From Thalassiosira profunda (Eukaryota; Bacillariophyta; Thalassiosirophyceae; Thalassiosirales; Thalassiosiraceae): a DNA stretch of 10,778 nucleotides. Numbering within the stretch: the first letter of the stretch is position 1; each line of letters opens with the position of its first letter. This document shows, one piece after another, positions 1-8,400 of this stretch. The stretch lies in the NCBI GenBank assembly GCA_036939355.1, contig JALLAP010000759.1, positions 1-10,778 of the forward strand, in the 5' to 3' direction. Made by a program: the position numbers and the translations under genes. The notes under the pieces were generated by a model that had not been told where the DNA came from, did no database searches, and was given only the letters and a program-made list of their open reading frames with translations.

Positions 1-2
1 TC

Positions 3-131
3 ACCGGGGACGGCCGCGGCGAGGCGGGGAGCGACCTCGACGGCAGGGACTGGTTCTCCATTGCGACGGCGTCTACGGGGCGGCTCTTCCGGCGCGTCTC
101 CTCGATGCTGTTGGCGGCTACGGTGCGCTAA
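3..131 (+). CDS. C-terminal end of an unidentified protein (5' truncated)
   Basis: A frame open from the window edge encodes 42 residues and ends at TAA 129-131. Third codon positions are almost all G or C (GGC, GAC, CGC, CTC, TTC), matching the coding style of the TPR and propeller genes further right, whereas the other two forward frames read as Arg/Pro/Gly-rich noise. The peptide starts acidic and Gly-rich (GDGRGEAGSDLDGRDW) and ends in a hydrophobic and basic tail (FRRVSSMLLAATVR). No domain is recognisable in so short a piece, so no function is proposed. It lies in the same direction as the P450, 319 bp upstream. It could also be an exon fragment or chance open frame; the support is composition only. 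Confidence 0.4.
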   Translation, partial: TGDGRGEAGSDLDGRDWFSIATASTGRLFRRVSSMLLAATVR

Positions 132-450
132 GGAAGGCGGGGATAGATCTGGATGTCAGGTTGTGGGCGCGGGGGCGGCCCCTCTGCGCTGGATAAATCG
201 AAAATGTCTTGCCTTCCCATCATCAATCATCACACTTCCAGAATCCAGAAGTGCCATTTATCTGCTTTGCGTCCCTCCCACCTCCCACCATCCACCCGCC
301 GCCCTATCTCTCCACCGACGTCACCACCCAACAGGGCCTCGGTGGCGGCGCCAAGGTCTCCTCTAGTCAAGGGAGAAGGCCGGGCGTCATCGCCACTACT
401 ACGGTCTGCGGAAAATTTGGGATAGAGGGGTTTATTAGCCTTGGCAAAAC
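132..450. other. Intergenic, 5' flank of the P450 gene
   Basis: No convincing gene lies here. Several overlapping open frames exist on both strands but are Pro/Ser/Arg/His-rich, mutually overlapping and without domains. The stretch from about 230 to 330 is C-rich and A/T-interrupted, as in untranslated sequence. An in-frame TAG at 436-438 just before ATG 451 fixes the 5' limit of the P450 frame. No clear TATA element was seen. Confidence 0.5.
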
Positions 451-2671
451 ATGAGCGCCTCCCATCCCGGGGCAGGTTGCCCATTGCCATCACTGCCCCA
501 AAACGTGTGGCAGTATGATTTGCAATGGGGGAGTCGGGTCCTTGTTCGGCTGTCGTCTCCACTGGCAATTGGAGTATTGTTGCCAATCGTCCTTCTGCTT
601 GTTCTCTTGGCGCACGCGATGTGCACAAGGCGGCGCACGCGGCTTCAACTGGAGGGCGGGAGGTGCAACCTTCCCACAGTGGTGTGGAAGCCGAGATTCA
701 TGAACTACTATACCGCGCAAGAGGATGGATCGGACGAAGACAATATATCGTGGGACAGCGTGTCAATGGAGGAGTGGGCGAGAAACTTTTTGGAGGAGCA
801 TCGCTCGACTCCACCATCTGGCGGCCGAACCACAGGCACACCCATCAACCGGAAGAAAATGGGCTCCTCCGCCATCACGAACATCTTGCCCCGCATGGAG
901 CGTTTGGATGGTCCGTATGGACTGTATGCCACCGTGTATGGCATTCAAACGAAGGTGGTGCACGTTGCCCATCCCGTCCCGGCCCGGGCCATCTTGACGG
1001 GCGCGGGGGTGATCGAAACGGGCGGCTTGGGGGACGCCCTCCAGAAGCACGGCGCAGAAAGAAACGCACGGCGCCAACGGTCGTCGATGCGATTGCGGAC
1101 GGGGTCCACGAAACATCCGGCCTACGACCACTTCAAGAACTTTTCCGGAGAGGGCGTGTTCACGGCGAACGGCTCCGACTGGAAGGCGAAGCGAGCGAGC
1201 GTGATGCACTGCTTGCTCCGCAATGGCGACACGGAAAAGTCCTTGGAAATGGAGGCGAACCGGGCGGCGGACTCTTTCGAGAGGGAAGTGGCGTTTGCAA
1301 CTGCGGCCAAGAGCAGTCGGAAGCAATTGGACGGTGAATGCAAAGGCCCCGTGATGAACATCGTGCCCATGCTGCAAAGGTCATTGATTGCGTTGATATA
1401 CCGGCTCATAACTCACCACGACGTTGAGTTCAGCCCGGAATCGATGCAGTGTGCCGAGGGAAACTGCTCCGACCAATCAGAGACCGAACCGCCCAGTACG
1501 GACTCATCGCTCGCGTCGATGGTAGAGGAACGGGAGCGCGACGTTGCATCCGAAGGAGCGCCTCCGTCCCAGCGCGACGAACAAGAGTCGCGAGTGAAGT
1601 CGCTTTTGCCGACCTACCTCGACTCCGTCACGAAAATCCGGATGATCATCCTGGCCCAATCGCGGTCATTCTGGTACNTTGCCGACCTACCTCGACTCCG
1701 TCACGAAAATCCGGATGATCATCCTGGCCCAATCGCGGTCATTCTGGTACCTGGTGCCCCGGTGGGCGTATCGGACATTTTCGCCCATGCACCGCGAGGA
1801 AGAGCGAACCATGGGGCCGATTCGAGAGTTCGCGCGGCTGACTTGCGAACACGCCAGCCCGGGAAGTCCGCTGGCGCTCTTGAGCCAAAGGTCGAGTCAC
1901 TCTGCAAAACGCCACAACGGAACCTTCGCTGATGCGTCAAATATCCCAGTGGCAAAGGATTTGTTAGATGAGGCAATCACACTGCTGTTTGCTGGACAGG
2001 ATACGAGCGCTGCTACGCTCTCTTGGACGTTGCACCTCCTCTCCTTGCATCCAGACAAGCAGGAGAAGGTGGCGGATGAAGTCCTTGCTGTCGTTGGCCA
2101 ATCGGAGACCAAGGGCATCTCAAAAAGCATGATCTCTCTAATGCCATACCTTGATGCAGTCATCAAGGAATCGATGCGTCTCTATCCAGTGGCCCCGTTC
2201 ATTGTTCGGAAGCTCACATCAGATGTGACAATTCCCATGGATGCGAATGACGACTGTGCCAACAAGACAATATCCTTGCCCGCATCCACGTTTGCTTGCA
2301 TTTGGATCTATGCGCTCCACCGCAATCCCAAGTTGTGGCATCGGGCCGACGATTTTCTGCCGGAGCGTTGGATTGACCCCGAGCTGCAAAAACGAGACTT
2401 GGGACAGCAAGAGTACGGTGCCTACATTCCCTTCGCCGCAGGACCGCGCAACTGCTTGGGCCAACCATTGGCCCACGTGATACTGCGCATCTTGTTGGCG
2501 AGGATAATGAGAAAGTACGTTGTGCTTGATCCCAAGCTGGAGGCCTTGCGAAAGATCAGCGAATCTGATGGGGCTGAACTCGGCTCCAAGTGGCTGCGAA
2601 AAGATATGCAGGCTGGATTCACCGTGCTTCCATCGAACGGGCTGAGGCATCATCTCGTGGAGAGAGTCTAG
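451..2671 (+). CDS. Membrane-anchored cytochrome P450 monooxygenase (frame broken only by an assembly duplication)
   Basis: Heme-thiolate monooxygenase, expected on the ER or plastid-envelope membrane and fed electrons by a reductase. ATG 451 is the first in-frame start after TAG 436. Residues 38-57 form a hydrophobic anchor followed by Arg-rich CTRRRTR. Discounting the 73-bp artefact at 1678-1750, the frame is continuous: 715 aa, stop TAG 2669-2671, no intron. All P450 signatures are present: I-helix AGQDTS (490-495), K-helix E549-S-M-R552, PERW (613-616), and heme loop [10 protein letters not shown] (637-646) with Cys644 as axial ligand. The C-terminal half resembles the CYP4/CYP86-type clan, often fatty-acid omega-hydroxylases; that assignment is inference and the substrate is unknown. 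At 715 aa it is much longer than the usual ~500, from a long N-terminal region and an acidic low-complexity insert around residues 325-380. Confidence 0.88.
1606..1750 (+). repeat. 72-bp perfect duplication around a single N (assembly artefact)
   Basis: Bases 1606-1677 and 1679-1750 are identical over all 72 positions and are separated only by N at 1678. The pair adds 73 bp and shifts the P450 frame by one. Removing one copy plus the N rejoins the frames exactly. This looks like two contig ends sharing a 72-base overlap that a scaffolder placed side by side instead of merging. Confidence 0.92.
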
Positions 2672-2960
2672 ATGCTAATATTAGAGTCTCTTGGCCAATA
2701 CCTAACATCAATAACCAGTCCTCGTGCACCTGTTCCAATGAGCACTCATTGCCACCCATGAAGGGAGGTACAGTCGAGTTATCTAAGAGAGATCTATTTG
2801 CCAAATAAGAGAGCAAGAGATCTCTAAAACTCGAGCCAGCCCTTCGCTCTTCTTTGCCAAACGTCCCGCAGAGTTGCTGTTGTTCATCCTCCTATCACTC
2901 CCCAGGACTTGCATCCCGTCCATTCTAAAACACATCTAAATGTCCTCACGCACGAACCCA
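2672..2960. other. Convergent intergenic region with small palindromes
   Basis: This 289-bp stretch separates the stop codons of the P450 (+) and TPR (-) genes and must hold both 3' untranslated regions. It is more A/T-rich than the flanking genes. An 8-bp inverted repeat (AGAGATCT at 2788-2795 with AGATCTCT at 2818-2825) encloses an 11-bp palindrome (ATTTGCCAAAT, 2796-2806). The second arm lies within a 10-bp palindrome (AGAGATCTCT, 2816-2825). No polyadenylation hexamer AATAAA was found and no coding frame is credible. Confidence 0.5.
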
Positions 2961-4671
2961 CTATGCGGCCGCCTCTGCCGGGTTTTCTACCCCACCAGCC
3001 TCCGCTGCCTTCGCCGCCTCCTCCTCCTTCCTCTTAGCCGAGGCCGCGTCGTCAGCGATCTTTTGCTTGATCACCTCAGCCATCAACGTCTTCGCCTCAT
3101 CAACCCGCCCCACCTTCTTCAATGCAAAGCTCCTCGCGCGCTTTGCGCACAGTATCATCGCGCGGCCATCGTCCTCGCTCCCGCCCTTCTCGTTGGTGTG
3201 GTCCACGCCCAACTGCTCCGCGATTTTGTAGTGGTGGTCGGCCTTGTCGAAGTCGCCGTTGCGCGCGTAGGTGTTGCCGATGTTGACGTGGACGGAATGC
3301 CGCTCCCAGTCGACGCGGGCGCAGCGGGGCTCGTCCTCAAGGATGGGGAAGACCTGCTCGTAAGTCTCGCGGGCCGCGTCCTCCTTGCCCATGGCGGCGA
3401 GGGCGTTGCCGCGCTGGAGCAGGGCCGAGCGCATGCAGAGCTGCGAGACGCGGATGGGCAGGAGTTTCAGCGTGGTGGGGTTGGCCAGTCCGGGGGAGGT
3501 GGCGTTCTTCTCGTATTTCGGGTCAAGGACCGGGTTATCCTCAGCCTGTGGTTGGTAGGTAATAGGTGAGCAAAATGGCATATACACACAAAGCTTCACA
3601 GCAATCCCTCCTCCAAATGACACAAAGGGCTCAGCGCCCTTTGTATCTGATTCGATGCCTCTGCCTATCAAACATCTGAAGCCCTAGAGCGACGGGCACA
3701 GACGCCCTCCTTTCCAACAACAGCATCGCGGACAGCCACATCTCTTCTGATGACTCACCTCCAATTGCACTTCGTCGCTGTCCCAGAATCCCTCCCCCGC
3801 AATCTCGATCGCCTTGTCCGCGCACCGCAACGCCTCCTCCGCCCCCTCCTTCCCCGCCTGGGTCAGCTTCCGCTTGCAAAGCTCGCTCAGACTCAAGCTC
3901 GCGCACGCCGGCTCCCGCAGCAGCAAACTCAGCCGCAGCGCGGCGCGGGCCTGCGCCAGCCGGTCCGCGCGGTGCTTCATCGTCGCCTCGTCCTCGCCCG
4001 CCAAATTCTGCTCGACGTACACCTCCGACGGTCCCTTGTCCTCGCAGTCGTCGTCCTCCGAGAAGAGGAGCTGGGCGAGGCTGACCTTCTGTTCCCTCCG
4101 GGTCATCTTGGCCATGGGGCCGCGGGTGGCGCGGGGGAGGAGGTCGGCCTTGAGGGCCGTGAAGTACTCGTTCTCCCCCCGCTTGCGCCGCTGGACGGAA
4201 TCCTCGAGGTCGATGAGGAGGCTGAGGTCGGCGACGCCGCCGTCGTCGTACCCCTCCTCGCCGAGGACCTTGAATCCGGTGCCGGGAAGGGCGGGCTTGT
4301 CGAGGGGCTTGGCCGATCCAACCTGGCAATTGCAGTATTCGTTCGATTTGTCGCGTGATGTTTGTTGCAAATTTGCAGTGCATATCATGTGCGCAGAATT
4401 GATGCGGCGATGGAATGAGCATATTGTGAATTGAAATAAGACGATGCACCTCACAGATACTGAAAGGCCCAGTATGGATTATGGCCGCCCTCGTTTGCAA
4501 TTCGACCATCAATTTTCACTCGCACATCAGCCCGGGTCATCGTGCGTCATCGCCGTATCTTCTTCTCACCTCATCCTCGGGCCGGGGCGGCGGCGGAGGC
4601 AGCGTCGACTTGTCGACCTTGCGGTCGGCGGCCTTCTTCTTCCCCGCGGTGGACTTGGCCTTCTTTCCCAT
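2961..4671 (-). CDS. Three-exon tetratricopeptide-repeat (TPR) protein
   Basis: Exons on the minus strand are 4671-4570 (34 codons), 4322-3759 (188) and 3545-2961 (194 plus TAG), giving 416 aa. Both introns are phase 0 with GTGAGA/GTGAGT donors and CAG acceptors. The start at 4671 is chosen because it yields a Lys-rich head ([18 protein letters not shown]) with strong G/C third positions, joining smoothly through PRPEDE to [10 protein letters not shown]. The C-terminal half holds about three TPR-like helix pairs, residues 260-293 ([19 protein letters not shown]), 303-336 ([20 protein letters not shown]) and 350-383, followed by a charged Ala/Lys/Glu tail (384-416). TPRs are protein-protein scaffolds. 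There is no signal peptide or membrane segment, so a soluble cytosolic or nuclear adaptor is likely. The partner is unknown. It is divergent from the propeller gene and convergent with the P450. Confidence 0.8.
3546..3758 (-). other. Intron 2 of the TPR gene
   Basis: A 213-bp intron read on the minus strand, donor GAG|GTGAGT at 3758 and acceptor CCACAG|GCTGAG ending at 3546. It is phase 0 and joins QLE to AEDNPVL. Reading through it in the upstream frame leaves the coding style and soon loses the protein. Confidence 0.8.
4323..4569 (-). other. Intron 1 of the TPR gene
   Basis: A 247-bp intron read on the minus strand, donor GATGAG|GTGAGA at 4569 and acceptor TTGCCAG|GTTGG ending at 4323. It is phase 0. 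The body is visibly more A/T-rich than the exons and carries in-frame stops, including TGA shortly after the donor. Confidence 0.75.
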
Positions 4672-4782
4672 GGTGTTGTCGTCGATTCTATTCGTTTGGA
4701 GGAGGGGGTCGGTGCAACGCGAGGTGTGCAGGCAGGCTCTTCTCTCGGTGGGAATTTTTCCAGGCAGTGCGCACGCAGGCTA

Positions 4783-4788
4783 CACGTG
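4783..4788. promoter_or_regulatory. CACGTG box (G-box/E-box) in palindrome ACACGTGT
   Basis: The core CACGTG sits in an 8-bp perfect palindrome at 4782-4789. It is a classic bHLH/bZIP site in plants and animals, and both factor families occur in diatoms. It lies 112 bp upstream of the TPR start, between that start and the TATA-like element. A 6-mer can occur by chance, so function is only suggested. Confidence 0.25.
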
Positions 4789-4815
4789 TCAATAATTCAA
4801 GTTCTTCCCTCGGGT

Positions 4816-4824
4816 TATTTTATA
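4816..4824 (-). promoter_or_regulatory. TATA-like element for the TPR gene
   Basis: On the minus strand this reads TATAAAATA, a close fit to a eukaryotic TATA box. It is about 145 bp upstream of the TPR ATG, which would put transcription start roughly 115-120 bp before the ATG. Nothing comparable was seen before the propeller gene. Confidence 0.35.
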
Positions 4825-5407
4825 TCCCCTGGGTTATCATTCTCTCAATATGATTTTCTCCCCACAAGTGGAGGACTTCGGTACGTTTCTACAGAGGAAC
4901 CGTCGCACCTACGAGGAAAGGGACAACACTAGATTTTAGATGACTCTTGTAACCAAAATGTACCAATTCCGCCCTATGTACAATTGCCCGCGCTTTTCAC
5001 GGGTCGTTTTCGACCCCAGTTTGAATTTTGCGTACTACGTACGAGACGTATGTAGGGTAGGTAAATGCCAGTAAATGCCCTATGTAGTGAGCCGGAAGAG
5101 CACTCCCACCACCCTCACTTTTCAGCGTCAATGCACCTCTCTCATTCAATGGCAATCGCAACCCAGTGGGCCATTGTTTCGATCGATTGTGGATTGATCG
5201 GATAGATCGGGCTGCCGCGGGTGGACGGACCATCGCGGGCGCAGCGTCCGACGTCGCGTAGGAGACGGATAACCTCCCTGCGCGAACCGCTCGTGTCAAA
5301 TCTCCATTTGGCGCGGTCCATTGTGCATCAGATAGGCGCAGTCGACGATCGAACCGAGCGACGCGTCCTTCGCATCCCCTTCCGAGCACGGCTTTCACAG
5401 CGGCATC

Positions 5408-8400
5408 ATGAGCGACGACTTCGAGGATCTGGGCGATCTGGGCGGCGACCTGGCGACCCCGGACGATTCCACGCACGCTGGCGAGGGCCATGGCAATGAC
5501 GGTGCAGCGCCGCAGGAAACGGAGAAGGCGGACGCGCCCCAGTCCCAGCCGACCGACAAGCCGCCGGAGAAGAACGCGCTCTTCGGGATGTGGGGCGAGA
5601 AGACCAAGGGGTCGGCACCGCTCGCTCCAGGAGCCAGTGCCGCCTCGCCCAGCAGCCGACCCTCCTACACCGGCAAACGATGGACCCCGCCGGCCAAGAC
5701 GCCGAGCGAGAGCAACATCGGCCCCGCGAAGCCCTACACCGGCAAGAAGTGGGCGCCGCCCGCCACGACCGCCGCCCCTCCCGCCGCGCGCGCCGGCACG
5801 CCCCCGCTGCCGCCCATCCAGCGCAATTCCAGCCCGCGCCCCCTCCTGAACGTCCCCCCTCCCACCGCCGCGGCCGCCACGCGCGCCACCCCGCCCCGCA
5901 GTTCTTCCCGCGCCTCGTCCCGCGCCCCCTCGCCGGGGATGGGCAAGGGCGCCTCCGGCCCGCACAAGATCGACGACCTCGAGGGCGAATTGGACGAACT
6001 GCGCGAGCTCAAGCGGCAATTGCAGCTGAGCCAGATGGCCGCCTCCAAAGACGTCAAGATGGCGGGCAAGGAAGTCACGCGGAGCTACGATCCGTCCACG
6101 GTGAACGTCAACACCCGCGACCTCAAGGACGACATCGCGGCGGAATTCGAGACTCCGGGCGATTCTTCCCCCGAGGCCCGGAAACGGACGCACAAGCCGG
6201 GGAAGCTGAGCGTGGGGGCGTACTGGGAGCAGAAATCGGTGGGAAAAGAGGCCCCGAAAATGTACGCCGGCGTGTCCGGCAGCGACCGGTCGGGGAGCCA
6301 GAACCCGTCGCCCGGGAGCGATATGGTGGGCGCCGGGGTGGCCGTGGCGGCGGGAGCGGCGGCCGACGCCTCCGACCGAACTCCCGTCGAGGACTACGAG
6401 GACGCGGGCGACCTCACCACGCCCCTGCCCAATTCGGCCGCGGCAGGGGGTGGCAATGCGAATGCTACCGACATCCATCTCGACGACGTGGCCGTGCCCA
6501 CGCCTCCCATGGGGCAGCCGCAGGACCGGGCCGTGTACGACGAGGCGACGGGGGAATTGGGGGTGGTATCGCCCGCCAAGTCGGACGCGTCGGGCGGATT
6601 GACGACCGAATTCCGAACGATCGTGGAGAAGCTGGTCCGGCAGGGTGAGTGTTGTGCCAAAAGCCGAGAATTATCGCTTTGGTTCAATTGCAATTGCACG
6701 AACGCCGAGTTTTTGCTCATCCGTCGCCCGCTTGATTTTTATACCCTCGTATTGGCAGTGATGCCCACGGAAATCGACCACATCGAGGAGCTCATCGAGG
6801 AGTACGAGGGGCGCGAGACGGAATTGCTGGACACCCTCACGGCCATGGAGGAGGAGATCATCGCCAACGGCGGGGGCGTGGCGCCGGACGTGAGCATTGC
6901 GTCGGATCCCGACGGTGTGTACGAGGACGATGCTCAGAGTCCCGAGAAGGATGTTCGTCTGGGAGTGGCGGTGGGCGCGGCTGCCGTTGGCGGTGCCGCC
7001 GTCGGCGCCGCCGTCGCCGCGAACGACGTCGAGAGTGCCCCGTTGGTCTCCGCTGCCTCTTCCGTCCCGCAGCACTTCAGGGATCTCGCCGCGGAGGACA
7101 CCCGGTCCCACGCGACATCCTCGGCCACGGAGCTCACGTCGAACAAGCGCAAGAGCGGCTACGAAGCCGCGGGCGGCTCTACAATGCCGATGGCGGTGGG
7201 AGTGCCGGCGGAAGTGGTGGCGACTGCCCCGCCCAGCGGAGACGCTGAGGCGAACCGCAGTGTGGGCGAGGAGGACAAGCGGCCCAGTCGCAAGAAGATG
7301 TACCTCATGATCGGGGGCATCGCTTTGATGGTGCTCGTGGGCGTGGGCGTCGCGCTGGGAGTGGTCTTCGGTGGGAAGTCGGACGACGAGCAACGGCCCG
7401 ACGAATCCATTTTCGAGACGCGCCCGCCCGCGGCGCCGCCGATCTTGGGGACGGTGCCCAGCATCACCAAGGTGCCCACTCCCGCGCCGTTCCTCCCGGG
7501 GGCGGCCGGGGACTTCTTCGATCCCGACGCGCCGCCCTCGGTGTGCAACACGCCCGCCGACGATCCGCAGGAATTGGGCGTGACGACCCTGGACGGGACC
7601 TACCCCCGCGCGGCCGTGGACGGCGACTACGCCGTGGTGGCCTCCGGGGCGGGCTACGTGGCGTTCTTCGAGCGCAATCCCAACACGAAGCTGTGGAGCC
7701 GGACGGAAGTGTTCGGCACCATGACGAACGTGGGCGAGATTTCCAGCGTGGCCATTTCGGGCGGCGTGGCCGTCGTGGGGGCGCCCCGGGCCACGACGGA
7801 CCTGAGCGCCGGTCGCCAGGCGCCGTACGAGACGGGGGCGATCTTCATTTACGAGCGGCCGGCGGGGGGGAAGTGGCGGCAGTTGCGGGGCGCGTACATC
7901 CCCGACGAGTACAAGCTGGCCGACAAGGACGACTACCAGAAGGCCCGGTTCGGGATGAGCGTGGACGTCGACGGCGACCTGATCGTCGCGGGCGCGCCGG
8001 AGGAGAGCGGGAACCAGGGCTCGTTCACCGTCTTCCACCGCGATGGCGACGAGGACTGGGCGCAGGTGGCCCGGATCGTCCCCGACGCGAATCTGTGCAA
8101 GGACCCCTTCCTGGGCTACTCGGTGGACGTGTACGAGGACACGATCGCGTCGTCGGTCGACTGCGACATCAACGTGCTCGTGTACAAGTACAAAACTCCC
8201 GACGGTGGCGCGACGCAATACCTGACGAGGGACCAGCAGCTCGAGTACATTTCCCCTTCCTGGGGTCCCGTGAGCTCCATCTCGATGAGCGGGGACTGGC
8301 TCGCCTACTCGACCGCCTACGGCGGATTGTTCTTGTTCCGCAAGGAGGATTCTCCGGCCGCGGACGGGAAGAAGTTCTTCCTGACCCAGGAGATGAATTT

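Larger units (their letters stand above)
4672..5407. promoter_or_regulatory. Divergent intergenic / bidirectional promoter region
   Basis: These 736 bp lie between the start codons of the TPR gene (leftward) and the propeller gene (rightward), so they must contain both 5' regions. The central part is A/T-richer than the genes. Visible elements are a TATA-like box and CACGTG toward the TPR gene, a tandem GTAAATGCC pair at 5061-5069 and 5071-5079, a 7-bp inverted repeat CAATGGC/GCCATTG at 5147-5153 and 5170-5176, and clustered GATCG words at 5180-5210. A long antisense frame reaching in from the right lacks domain sense and was not accepted. Confidence 0.5.

Noticed and set aside
230..628. Minus-strand 132-codon frame across the P450 start
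   Set aside because: Overlaps the P450 membrane anchor, no domain or coding bias.
1606..1750. Real tandem repeat or frameshifted P450 pseudogene
   Set aside because: A lone N between perfect copies, repeated in the same form at 9567-9711, and intact motifs on both sides indicate an assembly error.
2786..2825. Palindromes between convergent genes as a terminator or mobile-element end
   Set aside because: Arms of only 8-10 bases, no target duplication, and eukaryotic genes do not use such terminators.
3684..4454. TPR protein starting at an ATG inside the 4323-4569 interval
   Set aside because: That start lies in the intron; its first residues lack the coding style, while exon 1 at 4671-4570 with clean splice sites gives a better protein.
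4997..6478. Long minus-strand open frame (493 codons) over the start of the propeller gene
   Set aside because: Arg/Gly/Val-rich, no domain, antisense to a well-supported G/C-third-position gene; a compositional shadow.
5590..6648. Plus-strand 352-codon frame overlapping the propeller gene
   Set aside because: Arg/Gly/Pro-rich out-of-frame reading with no recognisable motif.
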